Shown: positions 45,946 through 53,597 of the stretch, in pieces | Position numbering within the stretch: position 1 is the first letter of the stretch | How the letters are laid out: every line of letters starts with the position of its first letter | Assembly: GCA_019057385.1 (NCBI GenBank) | Contig: JAHQJS010000004.1 | Span: forward strand, 1,008,727 to 1,072,726 | Source: Candidatus Borrarchaeum weybense | GTDB taxonomy: Archaea > Asgardarchaeota > Sifarchaeia > Borrarchaeales > Borrarchaeaceae | Direction: 5' to 3' | Length of the DNA stretch: 64,000 bases | The notes under the pieces: model-generated | Databases searched by the model: none | What the model saw: the letters and a program-made list of their open reading frames with translations, nothing else | Told to the model about the DNA's origin: nothing | Position numbers and translations under genes: made by a program

Positions 45946-45947
45946 CT

Positions 45948-46298
45948 TTATCCCTCCTTTTCAAGTTCTTCTAATCGTTTTCGAACGGTTTCTATTTGAT
46001 CTTCAAGGAACTGTAGTTGTTGTGTGAGCATTTGTTTTTCTTGCTCAGCTGGTAATGTCCCTGGTTGGAAAGGCGTTGTCGCCATCATGCCTAAAGTTGG
46101 TACTCCTGATGTAGGTTGTGCTGATTGGAGGTAGGACAAAAACTGCGGCATTAGTCCGCTCTGCATGATCCATTGTGCGGTTGGAGGCAATCCAGTCGGA
46201 GATCTACCCAACCACCCTGGAGAGAAACCAAATCGCATCCATCCAGGAAGCCCAGTCATCTGATACATCCAACGATATCGATAACCCATTTTCATCAC
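45948..46298 (-). CDS. DUF5320-like protein B
   Basis: A 116-residue protein: an aromatic head (YRYRWMYQMTGLPGWMRFGFSPGWLGRSPTGLPPTAQWI, shown only in part elsewhere), a proline/glutamine-rich centre and a C-terminal coiled coil (EKQMLTQQLQFLEDQIETVRKRLEELEKEG). This coiled coil is shared by DUF5320-type proteins encoded beside NifX-family genes. It shares a 92-bp exact block with gene 46432-46797, so it is a recent duplicate. Overlaps the small gene upstream by 4 bp. Function unknown; no metal motif except the aromatic/Met-rich head. Confidence 0.6.
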   Translation of the reverse strand: MMKMGYRYRWMYQMTGLPGWMRFGFSPGWLGRSPTGLPPTAQWIMQSGLMPQFLSYLQSAQPTSGVPTLGMMATTPFQPGTLPAEQEKQMLTQQLQFLEDQIETVRKRLEELEKEG

Positions 46299-46429
46299 CT
46301 CACTAATCTGTTAGAGATAGGAAGGCTACAAAGATAGGGCATTGCCCACCACCTTCTAGGCAGCCATGGAAACCATCTGCAGGACCAAGAGGTAGTAGAA
46401 CCTAATCTGACACCTCTACCCCGTCTCAT
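46295..46429 (-). CDS. 44-residue DUF5320-like head, short gene
   Basis: ATG at 46429 behind GAGGGAGGGG, encoding 44 residues that begin MRRGRGVRLGSTTSWSCRW, match the head of the 45151-45945 protein, and then diverge into CSLPISNRLVR before a stop that overlaps the next gene start by 4 bp. It lies exactly where a full DUF5320-TM gene would sit in a duplicated unit, so it is probably a gene truncated during tandem duplication, though it may still be translated. Confidence 0.5.
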   Translation of the reverse strand: MRRGRGVRLGSTTSWSCRWFPWLPRRWWAMPYLCSLPISNRLVR

Positions 46430-46431
46430 CT

Positions 46432-46797
46432 TTACCCCTCCCTCTCAATTTCTTCTAGTCTCTTGCGAATGCCTTCTATTTGATTTCTAAGGAAATCTAA
46501 TTGTTGTGTAAGCACTTGTTTTTCTTGTACTGCTGGAACTGTCCCTGGTTGGAAAGGTACTTGTGGCATCATACCAGGAGTTGGTACAGTTGTTGGTTGC
46601 CCTGATTGAAGATATGATGTAAATTGGGGTAATAATCCGCTTTGCGTAATCCACTGTGCTGCAGGCGGCAATCCAGTCGGAGATCTACCCAACCACCCTG
46701 GAGAGAAACCAAATCGCATCCATCCAGGAAGCCCAGTCATCTGATACATCCAACGATAGCGTCCTCTACCACCTCTACCACCTTGACCATATGACAT
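46432..46797 (-). CDS. DUF5320-like protein A
   Basis: A 121-residue protein, paralogue of the 45948-46298 gene: GRGGRGRYRWMYQMTGLPGW head, proline-rich centre and coiled-coil tail (VLTQQLDFLRNQIEGIRKRLEEIE). First gene of the four-gene minus-strand DUF5320 array. Promoter TATA at about 46853-46864 with a TTATGCACAAAA element beside it. DUF5320 proteins often accompany NifX/MRP genes in anaerobes; their biochemical role is not established. Confidence 0.6.
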   Translation of the reverse strand: MSYGQGGRGGRGRYRWMYQMTGLPGWMRFGFSPGWLGRSPTGLPPAAQWITQSGLLPQFTSYLQSGQPTTVPTPGMMPQVPFQPGTVPAVQEKQVLTQQLDFLRNQIEGIRKRLEEIEREG

Positions 46798-47145
46798 TTT
46801 TTATTCACCTCATTAGTTTGTTGATTATCATCAATAATGGGATTATGCACAAAAATATATAAATTTTTCTGTGATGAACTTACTTACTTTTCTGTCAATG
46901 TCTTATTAAATTTCTGTATTTCAATAGAATTTAACTATTTAAAATGTTTGTTGCATTATGAATTATTAAATTCGACTTTTTAGTTAATTACTCAACAAAA
47001 AGATATTTAATTCTACAAGAATTTTGTGCATAATAAACTTTATAAAAATTGGCCTCACAAAACATCATACTATTGTTATAATTAAAAAGAGATCACCTTT
47101 TAATAATATAAATTTAAGACCTGCACAGTGAAATGAGGGTAAAAA
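46798..47145. promoter_or_regulatory. divergent promoter region with matched GTGCATAAT elements
   Basis: Region between the DUF5320 array (minus) and the NifX gene (plus). ATTATGCACAAAA at 46842-46854 and TTTTGTGCATAAT at 47022-47034 are exact inverted copies. The minus promoter has TATA at about 46853-46864; the plus promoter has CTTTATAAAAA at 47037-47047. A palindromic relative, TGTGCATAAGCACA, occurs at 49566-49579 before the DtxR gene. The shared element suggests one regulator for both divergent genes. Confidence 0.6.
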
Positions 47146-47505
47146 ATGAGAATAAGTGTTCCAAGTATGGGAAATAAAGGCTTAGAAGATATGGTAGGAC
47201 AGCACTTCGGAAGAGTGCCGACGTACACAATTTGGGATTCAGAAACCGAGAAAGTCGAAATTGTGTCAAACACAAGTGAGCATATGGGTGGAACAGGCCT
47301 CCCGCCTGAACTTATGCACGCACATAAAGTGGACATTATGTTATGCTCTGGATTGGGTCAACGGGCAGTCCAAATGTTCGAGCAAATGGGTATAATGGTT
47401 TACGTTGGTGCAATGGGGACCGTAAAGGACACCATTGAGGCATGGAAACGAGGGGAATTGCAAGAAGTAACTGATGAGACAGCATGTCAGGCACATCGGC
47501 ATTGA
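47146..47505 (+). CDS. NifX/NafY-family FeMo-cofactor-binding-like protein
   Basis: A 119-residue dinitrogenase iron-molybdenum cofactor domain protein (NifB C-terminal/NifX/NafY fold, RNase H-like). Typical layout: ISVPSMGNKGLEDMVGQHFGRVPTYTIWD, then MGGTGLPPELMHAHKVDIMLCSGLGQRAVQMFEQMGIMVYVGA and the HRH end. GAGGGT ribosome site before ATG. Since no nif genes are visible, such small proteins are probably used to bind or transfer Fe-S or heterometal clusters. The CDF-NifX fusion follows 65 bp downstream on the same strand. Confidence 0.85.
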   Translation: MRISVPSMGNKGLEDMVGQHFGRVPTYTIWDSETEKVEIVSNTSEHMGGTGLPPELMHAHKVDIMLCSGLGQRAVQMFEQMGIMVYVGAMGTVKDTIEAWKRGELQEVTDETACQAHRH

Positions 47506-47570
47506 ATGATTTATCATGGCATAATTACCTGTCCATCCATTTTTGCAGAGAGCGTGTTTAGGTGGACTAA

Positions 47571-48791
47571 TTGACAAAAGAATCAGATATTGCCAAAATT
47601 CGAAACGCAGCGATAATAGGCACGGGCATAAACGTTTTTCTTTCAATTATAAAATTCTTAGCGGGCTCTATTACGGCAAGTATCTCTCTCATCGCTGATG
47701 GAATTAACTCTTTGTCAGATGTCTTCCCATCTCTTGCAGTGGCCGTCGGGATTAAAATTTCAGAACGCCCACCTACTGAGGACTTCCCGTATGGATTCCA
47801 TAAAATCGAAAATTTCGTCAGTTTATTTATCTCCCTCGCTATTTTTTATGGCGCTTATGAAATGATAACAGCAGCTATTGATCGTTTTGTGGCTATTCAA
47901 GTAATAGAAAATCCAATAGTTGGAATTATTACTGCAATTGTTTCTATCATCACACTGTTCGTAATTTCCACATATAAAATCAAAATCGGTAAACAAACTA
48001 ACTCTCCAAGTTTGCTTGCTGATGGCGAACACAGCCGTGTAGATGTTTTTGCCTCGTTGGCTGTGCTAATTGGAGTTTCGGGGGCATTTTTCGGCATATA
48101 TATTATGGATGCCATCGCTGCAATTATCGCAGCAATTTTTGTAATTAGGGCTGGCTATGAAACATTCAAAGCTTCTACAAAAGTGTTACTTGATGCTTCT
48201 ATTCCTTATGACGCCCGAGAGCAGATAAAAGAAATAGCCCTAGAAACTTCTGGTGTCAAAAAAGTACAGTGGATACGTGCACGAGGTTCTGGCAAGTATT
48301 TTTTCGCTGAATTGAAGATTGAGGTAGATGCACACATTGATGTGGAGAAGGCTCAACTACTAGTTGAGAAACTTAAAGCGAACATAAAAAACCAAGTGGA
48401 GAATATCGATAACGTCCTCATCTTACTAGAACCTAAGAAAAAGGAACTGATACGCATCGCTGTACCAATAGAAGAGGATCAAGGTTTAAAATCTCCAGTT
48501 TTTCCTCGTTTCGGGGAGACCGCGTATTTTGCCATTATTGATATAAGAGATGATGCGTTATCCGATATGACAATTTTAGAAAACCCGTTTAGGAATGAAC
48601 CAAAACGGAAAGGAATATTGATAGCTGAATGGTTAGGCGATCAACAAAAAGTCGATAAGGTATTCATTAAAGAGCCCCTAAAGAAGGGACCAACGTATGC
48701 GTTCGATAGCTATTATGTTCAAGTTACCGAAACTAAACTTGATTCACTGAAGGACATAATAGCGGAGATCAGCAAAAAAAAGGTGCCATAA
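47571..48791 (+). CDS. CDF cation transporter fused to a NifX-like domain
   Basis: A 406-residue fusion. Residues 1-290 are a cation diffusion facilitator (Zn/Fe/Mn efflux): SLIADGINSLSDVFPSLAVAVG carries the metal-site Asp, later SLLADGEHSRVDVFASLAVLIG the second one, then the cytosolic ferredoxin-like domain (DAREQIKEIALETSGVKKVQWIRARGSGKYFFAELKIEVD). Residues 295-406 are a NifX-type domain beginning RIAVPIEEDQGLKSPVFPRFGETAYFAIID. The fusion suggests metal export coupled to a metallocluster sensor or chaperone. TTG start at 47571 with AGGTGG upstream. A second, decayed copy of its 3' end lies at 49634-49723. Confidence 0.85.
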   Translation: MTKESDIAKIRNAAIIGTGINVFLSIIKFLAGSITASISLIADGINSLSDVFPSLAVAVGIKISERPPTEDFPYGFHKIENFVSLFISLAIFYGAYEMITAAIDRFVAIQVIENPIVGIITAIVSIITLFVISTYKIKIGKQTNSPSLLADGEHSRVDVFASLAVLIGVSGAFFGIYIMDAIAAIIAAIFVIRAGYETFKASTKVLLDASIPYDAREQIKEIALETSGVKKVQWIRARGSGKYFFAELKIEVDAHIDVEKAQLLVEKLKANIKNQVENIDNVLILLEPKKKELIRIAVPIEEDQGLKSPVFPRFGETAYFAIIDIRDDALSDMTILENPFRNEPKRKGILIAEWLGDQQKVDKVFIKEPLKKGPTYAFDSYYVQVTETKLDSLKDIIAEISKKKVP

Positions 48792-48801
48792 AAATTCTTT
48801 T

Positions 48802-49383
48802 TTAACTTTGCTCTTGACAGAATTTAACAAACTTCTGCCCATGAAACCACGTTCTGCTCAGTAAATGCTGGTGTTCCTGTTTTATCGGGTTGACTCTAAG
48901 ACTTATTCGTTCGAGATTGGCGAGTTTTTCTAATCCCTTAATCTCAGTTATTTGATTGATGGTGAGATCCAACTCTTTAAGGTTGATCAGCGTCTCCAAT
49001 TCCTTAAGCTCAGAAATTTGGTTGCGTGAGAGATTCAGATATTCGAGATTTGTAAGCGTTTCCAGACCCTTGATCTCACTAATCTTGTTCCGATATAGAC
49101 CTAATCTTCTAAGCTTCGTCAAGTTATCCAGACCTTTAATCTCTTCGATCTGGTTTTTATTGAGGTACAGCTCTTGGAGGCTGGTGAGCGTTTCCAGACC
49201 CGAAATTTCTTTTATCGTATTCTCACAGAGAATAAGACTTTGGAGAGAAGTAAGATCTGCCAAATCTTCGATCTCTTCAATGTCGCTAATTCCCTCGTGA
49301 TAACGAAAGAGCCGGGATCTACCTGTTTCAGCTTCTCTTTCAACAAAATATTGCTTTCCTTTAAAAGTAACTGAGTCGGTCAT
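48802..49383 (-). CDS. SDS22-like leucine-rich-repeat protein
   Basis: A 193-residue soluble protein with six or seven 22-residue leucine-rich repeats of the LxxLxxLxLxxNxIxxIxGLETL type, the SDS22 subclass, flanked by a beta-strand N-cap (TFKGKQYFVEREAETGRSRLF) and a C-cap ending in FCQEQS. Short LRR proteins mediate protein contact. TATA-like TTTATATAG lies at about 49410-49420. It lies on the strand opposite to the CDF and DtxR genes, between them; no functional partner can be proposed. Confidence 0.85.
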   Translation of the reverse strand: MTDSVTFKGKQYFVEREAETGRSRLFRYHEGISDIEEIEDLADLTSLQSLILCENTIKEISGLETLTSLQELYLNKNQIEEIKGLDNLTKLRRLGLYRNKISEIKGLETLTNLEYLNLSRNQISELKELETLINLKELDLTINQITEIKGLEKLANLERISLRVNPIKQEHQHLLSRTWFHGQKFVKFCQEQS

Positions 49384-49565
49384 GGATACTCACTTAATAC
49401 ATACTTAACGATCTATATAAATGCTAATTGAAGGAAGAGAATTAATAATAGTTCCTGAACAAAGTGAAACTTAAAATAAGATTGATTTCTTCTTAGATTA
49501 ATGCAGTTCATTATTTTAGTTGACATTTATGATCATATTTCGTTATCAGAGTAAGACTTATAAAT

Positions 49566-49604
49566 TGTGCATAAGCACATAAATACAGGTTTAGGTTTAC
49601 CTAA
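49566..49604. promoter_or_regulatory. DtxR-like operator with adjoining TGTGC palindrome
   Basis: TGTGCATAAGCACA (49566-49579) followed 11 bp later by TTAGGTTTACCTAA (49591-49604), a perfect TTAGGnnnnCCTAA palindrome. Located about 150 bp upstream of the DtxR gene and immediately before the CDF remnant. Autoregulation of the DtxR gene, or former control of the lost CDF copy, are both plausible. Confidence 0.7.
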
Positions 49605-49633
49605 ATCACCCATAAATTAATCTTGTTATCACA

Positions 49634-49723
49634 TTCGATAGTTTTTACATTCAAGTTATTGAAACCAAGCATGAGTTACTTAAGGATATAATTACCGAGA
49701 TAGGCGAAAGAAAAGCACCCTGA
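49634..49723 (+). pseudogene. 3' remnant of a second CDF-NifX gene
   Basis: Thirty codons reading FDSFYIQVIETKHELLKDII and ending KAP before TGA. They align one-to-one with the last 30 codons of the CDF-NifX fusion (FDSYYVQVTETKLDSLKDII, KKKVP stop). Upstream sequence shows no further similarity, so only the tail remains. Indicates that a second copy was present and deleted, leaving its operator region or a new junction before DtxR. Confidence 0.75.
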
Positions 49724-49767
49724 AAAATCCTAGTATTTAAAATCAGATTTAGGTGTTTGAACAAAAA

Positions 49768-50184
49768 ATGGAGAAAAATAAGATAAACAAAATCGAAGAA
49801 GAATACCTAAAAACCATTTACCAACTTATACAAAGTAAAGGTCAAGCTAGAGTTTCTGATATTGCTAAGAAACTATCTATTCGACCAGCTAGTGTGACAG
49901 AAATGATTCAAAAGTTATACAAAAAGGGCTTCGTCTCCTATGAACGTTACAATCCCATAACTTTAACGCAAGATGGTGAGGTTTTAGCAAAAACCGTAGT
50001 CAAAAGGCATGAAGTATTGAAAGAATTCCTACAAAGATTTCTTGGGATCGATAAAAAAATTGCGTCAGAAGATGCGTGCAAAATGGAACATGTGGTTCAT
50101 GCTGAAACTATGACTCAGCTAATAAATTTCATGAACTTCATTCGTAAAACCCCAAATTTCATGAAATGGCAGAATTTGGACTAA
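49768..50184 (+). CDS. DtxR/MntR-family metal-dependent repressor
   Basis: A 138-residue (ATG 49768) or 143-residue (GTG 49753) iron- or manganese-dependent repressor. N-terminal winged helix EEEYLKTIYQLIQSKGQARVSDIAKKLSIRPASVTEMIQKLYKKGFV; dimerisation and metal domain with the ligands H86 in VKRHEVL and the C109-x2-E112-H113 motif in DACKMEH (GTG numbering), matching DtxR Cys102, Glu105, His106 and thus suggesting iron. No C-terminal SH3 domain, so it is of the short type. TTTAGGTG precedes the gene. Its likely operators are the TTAGGnnnnCCTAA palindromes at 10879-10941, 49591-49604 and 56424-56437. Confidence 0.9.
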   Translation: MEKNKINKIEEEYLKTIYQLIQSKGQARVSDIAKKLSIRPASVTEMIQKLYKKGFVSYERYNPITLTQDGEVLAKTVVKRHEVLKEFLQRFLGIDKKIASEDACKMEHVVHAETMTQLINFMNFIRKTPNFMKWQNLD

Positions 50185-50294
50185 AAGACTTTAAGAATTT
50201 GCTATATAGACATTTCAAAGCAAATCTTGTTTAAGGATTGACCTATTATGATCACCTTAGATTTTAAATCTGTATATTTTTTGGAGGTGAAAAT

Positions 50295-50933
50295 ATGATC
50301 GAACGAATTGTTGTGAGTTCACAAAGTCAAGGGGGATTGGACGACATGGTGTCACCCGTGTTTGGACGATGTCCTATCTATACGATCGTAGATATTGATT
50401 TGGATAAAAAGGAAATCAAAGAAGTTACCACGGAAAATAATCCCGCTATGGGCGCTATGGGAGGCGCAGGCATTCAAGCCGCACAATTAATCGGTAATCT
50501 GGGTGCTAAAGCCGTCATCTCAGGAAATTTTGGCCCTAACGCCTTCATAGCCCTCCAGCAACTGGGAATAAAAATTCATGCTGGTGTTTTCGGCATTTCT
50601 GTAAAAGAAGCTGTAGATCAGTATCTTGCAGGAAGTTTAACACCCGTTACAGGTCCTACCGCTCCAATGCATGCGGGCATGGGCATGGGCATGGGTCGTG
50701 GTATGGGTATGGGACGCGGCATGGGTATGGGTCGTGGTATGGGTATGGGACGCGGCATGGGTATGGGAATGGTTACTCCCCAACCTGGAGCGCCGATGGT
50801 TGCCCCTCCACCTACACAACCTTTAAGTCGAGAAGATGAAATTAAATTACTTAAAGACCACCTAAAAGCTATTGAAGAAGAAGTTAGTCGTCTAAAGTCC
50901 CGTCTTAATGCATTAAAAGAAGAGGATAAGTAA
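50295..50933 (+). CDS. NifX-like protein with Gly-Met-Arg repeat tail
   Basis: A 212-residue protein. Residues 1-115 are a NifX-family domain (SSQSQGGLDDMVSPVFGRCPIYTIVDI, AGIQAAQLIGNLGAKAVISGNFGPNAFIALQQLGI). Residues 125-160 are an MGMGRG repeat, residues 160-180 proline-rich, and the end is a coiled coil (EEEVSRLKSRLNALKEED) like that of the DUF5320 proteins. Strong GGAGGTG ribosome site. Follows DtxR by 110 bp on the same strand. The Met/Gly-rich tail could bind soft metals such as copper or act as a flexible linker (inference). Confidence 0.82.
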   Translation: MIERIVVSSQSQGGLDDMVSPVFGRCPIYTIVDIDLDKKEIKEVTTENNPAMGAMGGAGIQAAQLIGNLGAKAVISGNFGPNAFIALQQLGIKIHAGVFGISVKEAVDQYLAGSLTPVTGPTAPMHAGMGMGMGRGMGMGRGMGMGRGMGMGRGMGMGMVTPQPGAPMVAPPPTQPLSREDEIKLLKDHLKAIEEEVSRLKSRLNALKEEDK

Positions 50934-50982
50934 GACTGACTCTCTTCAGCTTTCTTTTTTTACTTCATTTAAATTTTGGATC

Positions 50983-51963
50983 TTATCCTTCACTCATTAT
51001 TTTTTTCGTGACATCTGATTTGAATTTGCGGAGAATGAACTCGTGGTTCATGTAACTAAGTTTTACTATTTTATTTTCTTCTAAGAGCTTATTTATAACT
51101 TCTTCGGGTTGTAAACCTCTTTCAGAAAAAAACTTGTGTGCATAATCGACCATCATCGGATGAACTGAGGTTATTGCTAGAAATCCGTGAATAGGATCTT
51201 TTGAAACACTATCAAACAAAGCATCTTCATAACCTGTAAGTAATTCCACATGTTTCTTTCCTAAGTGATTTGAGAATATTTCATGAGCCATTAAAATAAT
51301 TTTTTCATCTGCGGGTTCAACCCATGGTTCTGCTGGAGGTCTCGTGGGTATCGCAATATAAGCAATATCTACCTTCATTTCGGAAAGAAATTGAGCAATT
51401 TTGGTGATTTCATCCTCTCGATCATTAATCCCTTTAATGAGCATTGTCTCCGTTATGATCCGTCCCTTATATTTTTTCGAAAAATTTACTATGCCGTCTA
51501 ATATTTCATCGAGTTTTAGCTTTGGATGTGGTCTATTAATCTTTTTCCAGATTTTTTGAGTTATTGCATCAATCTTTATGGATACAGTATCTCCATAGTA
51601 TATGTCGTCTTTAACATCATCTCGATACATTAAAGACGCGTTTGTAATGACTGCCACTTTTGTAGAACGTTCTTTTTTTATTTCAGCGATTTCAAAACCT
51701 AGATTTTTGTCTAATGTTGGTTCTCCGTCAGGAACAAAAGTAATATAGTCTATGGACGCATCAAACTTCTTAGCTTCTATTACAATTCTTACAAGTTCAT
51801 CGGGGTTGTAGTACTCGTTACGTTCGATTTCAAAATGTTGTGTTCTGCCAATCTGACAATAAACGCAAGAATAACTGCAATTTTTATAAAGTACATTATT
51901 AACCCCCAAAGACATGCCTAATCGTCTCGATGGAACAGGTCCAAATACTACTTTTTCCGTCAT
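50983..51963 (-). CDS. radical SAM protein
   Basis: About 326 residues; ATG 51963 chosen because AGGTGA lies 6 nt upstream. The cluster motif is CSYSCVYCQIG (C-x3-C-x2-C with a preceding GPVPSRRLG), placing it in the group of archaeal radical SAM proteins annotated as conserved proteins related to MoaA/NirJ-like enzymes, with FVPDGEPTLD and TNASLMYRDD in the SAM-binding strands. C-terminal part contains a winged-helix-like segment. No partner nearby; possibly an Fe-S or cofactor maturase for the NifX locus. Single transcript, convergent with the NifX-GMG gene. Confidence 0.8.
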   Translation of the reverse strand: MTEKVVFGPVPSRRLGMSLGVNNVLYKNCSYSCVYCQIGRTQHFEIERNEYYNPDELVRIVIEAKKFDASIDYITFVPDGEPTLDKNLGFEIAEIKKERSTKVAVITNASLMYRDDVKDDIYYGDTVSIKIDAITQKIWKKINRPHPKLKLDEILDGIVNFSKKYKGRIITETMLIKGINDREDEITKIAQFLSEMKVDIAYIAIPTRPPAEPWVEPADEKIILMAHEIFSNHLGKKHVELLTGYEDALFDSVSKDPIHGFLAITSVHPMMVDYAHKFFSERGLQPEEVINKLLEENKIVKLSYMNHEFILRKFKSDVTKKIMSEG

Positions 51964-52236
51964 TGATGCTTCACCTGAATGCAAGTGACGCTTGCATTTT
52001 TTTTACTTTTGCGATAATTGTCGTGTTTATCAATATTTCTTTAAATGGCATTGAAAGATTTTGAAAAGCTTTAGTGACACCAGCATTGAAACATTATTTT
52101 GCATAGATATTTCTATAGTTAGAAAAAAGCAAAATCGAATGGCGGAATTCTTCCGTGAAATATTTAAGTAAGCTCCCGAGAAAATATTTAGAGGTCTTTT
52201 TATAATTGATAATAAAAACGAGGAAAGAGATAGAAA

Positions 52237-52923
52237 ATGAGGAAAGAGATAGCGGTTGTGGGAGTTGTTATTTTAGTTTTTGGGCTAGTTTTAGCAGCCG
52301 CAGGAACGAGGACAACGTACCAAAGCGTTGAATATACTGAAAATCTACTTGACACTTCTTACACTCTTCCAGACAATTACTATGTGTATTGGTACACGGA
52401 TCTAGATGCAGGAGATAAGGTATCAGGATCGATAGAAACCACCCAACCAGTGAACTTCTTTATTTTCACTTCGAATCAGTTCAACGAATGGCAGACAACC
52501 TACGCATACTCATTAACTGCACCCTCAGTTGTCACAAGAACTAATTCGCAAAGTATGGCATTCAGCGCAACTATCCAGTCCACAGATACGTATTATTTAG
52601 TTGTGTATAACGATGGACTCACAAGTTGCGAAATAACTTCAATACAAGTTGACAGAGCTTACTATGAAACTGTAGAACGTCGAGATTATACATTAAACAT
52701 GATCGGCGGAATATTGGCTTTAGTTGGGATTATTATAGCAGCAGTTGGCGCTACACGAAAAGAAGTTGAAAAAGAAGCTCCACTACCTACTCCAGTTGAG
52801 CCTGCACCAGTAACACCTAAACCTGAGCCGACAATAGAACCAAAACCGGAGTTTTGTCCTTCCTGTGGTTCGGAAGTTCCAGCTGGTACGGAATTCTGTC
52901 CGCACTGCGGTTCTGCAGTTTAG
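52237..52923 (+). CDS. membrane-anchored protein with C-terminal zinc ribbon
   Basis: A 228-residue protein: N-terminal signal anchor (IAVVGVVILVFGLVLAAAGT), an extracellular beta-rich domain of about 120 residues resembling GOLD/p24-like folds (VNFFIFTSNQFNEW, YYLVVYNDGLTSCEI), a second membrane span (LNMIGGILALVGIIIAAVGA), a proline-rich linker and a cytosolic zinc ribbon with two CxxC pairs (FCPSCGSEVPAGTEFCPHCG). Typical of many archaeal surface proteins of unknown role. GAGGAAAG ribosome site. Followed by a T-rich run after the stop. Confidence 0.65.
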   Translation: MRKEIAVVGVVILVFGLVLAAAGTRTTYQSVEYTENLLDTSYTLPDNYYVYWYTDLDAGDKVSGSIETTQPVNFFIFTSNQFNEWQTTYAYSLTAPSVVTRTNSQSMAFSATIQSTDTYYLVVYNDGLTSCEITSIQVDRAYYETVERRDYTLNMIGGILALVGIIIAAVGATRKEVEKEAPLPTPVEPAPVTPKPEPTIEPKPEFCPSCGSEVPAGTEFCPHCGSAV

Positions 52924-52974
52924 CACGGATTCCATACGATTTTTATTTTTTTTAAGATTTGCGTCAGCATCACT

Positions 52975-53481
52975 CTATTTCTTCATAGGTAGAGCGAATG
53001 TCTCTGCAAGGAGTTTTACTTGTTCTTTTGCTTCCCAGAATTGACGCGGAAAATAAATTTCGATTATTCCACGAAGCCTGAAACTAATGTCATTGAATTC
53101 ATCAATGAATGCCTGGGCATCATCCTTCGTTTTTATGTCCTCTATGATTGTTTTCGACTTTTCAATGATGTTCTCAACGGTCGTTTGTTCCACTTCTTCG
53201 ATAAAACGACTAAACGTTGATATAGGGGAAATTATTTTTTGTAATCGAACGACGGTAGTTTTTCCTATCTCTCGAACTTCAACAAATCCAGTTCTTTCTA
53301 AGACTTCTAAGTTCTCACGAACTGTTGCAGTGTCAAGTCCAGTGAATTTTTCTAATATGCTTGCAGCTGCGCATCCACCAAGCCCTATTGTCGTCATCAA
53401 GAGCTTCATGCGTTCTTCTGAAGAAAACGCTTCTACCACATCGCAGCATAATGGCTTTGGCACGAACTTTAACTTTGACAT
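52975..53481 (-). CDS. ArsR-like winged-helix regulator
   Basis: A 168-residue helix-turn-helix protein. N-terminal CCDVVEAFSSEERMKLLMTTIGLGGCAAASILEKFTGLDTATVRENLEVLERTGFVEVREIGKTTVVRL is a winged helix with a pair of cysteines and a third nearby (GGCAA) that could sense a metal or oxidant. C-terminal half is coiled. Located just downstream of the NifX/MinD operon, on the same strand, so it may regulate a neighbouring metal or cluster gene set. Sensor ligand not determinable. Confidence 0.6.
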   Translation of the reverse strand: MSKLKFVPKPLCCDVVEAFSSEERMKLLMTTIGLGGCAAASILEKFTGLDTATVRENLEVLERTGFVEVREIGKTTVVRLQKIISPISTFSRFIEEVEQTTVENIIEKSKTIIEDIKTKDDAQAFIDEFNDISFRLRGIIEIYFPRQFWEAKEQVKLLAETFALPMKK

Positions 53482-53597
53482 ACAATTCCCTCTCTATATA
53501 ATATAGAATCGTTCACATAAAACCTTTAGTCAATAATCTAAATTCACTTAATTCATAAAAATTATGGAAGAGGAAATGTTCTACATCGAATTTTCTG

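Larger units (their letters stand above)
45837..46758. repeat. tandem gene duplication with two exact long repeats
   Basis: Two blocks are repeated exactly: 65 bp at 45837-45901 and 46330-46394 (offset 493), and 92 bp at 46186-46277 and 46667-46758 (offset 481). Sequence between the blocks has diverged, so the array is an older tandem duplication of a roughly 0.48-kb unit in which these two blocks were kept identical by gene conversion or strong selection. Confidence 0.8.

Noticed and set aside
47558..47570. TTAGGTGGACTAA before the CDF start as an iron box
   Set aside because: It is imperfect and its core AGGTGG is the ribosome site for the TTG start, so the resemblance is probably accidental.
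50637..50819. minus-strand frame rich in His-Thr (THTHAASHTHT)
   Set aside because: It is the antisense shadow of the MGMGRG repeat of the NifX-like gene.
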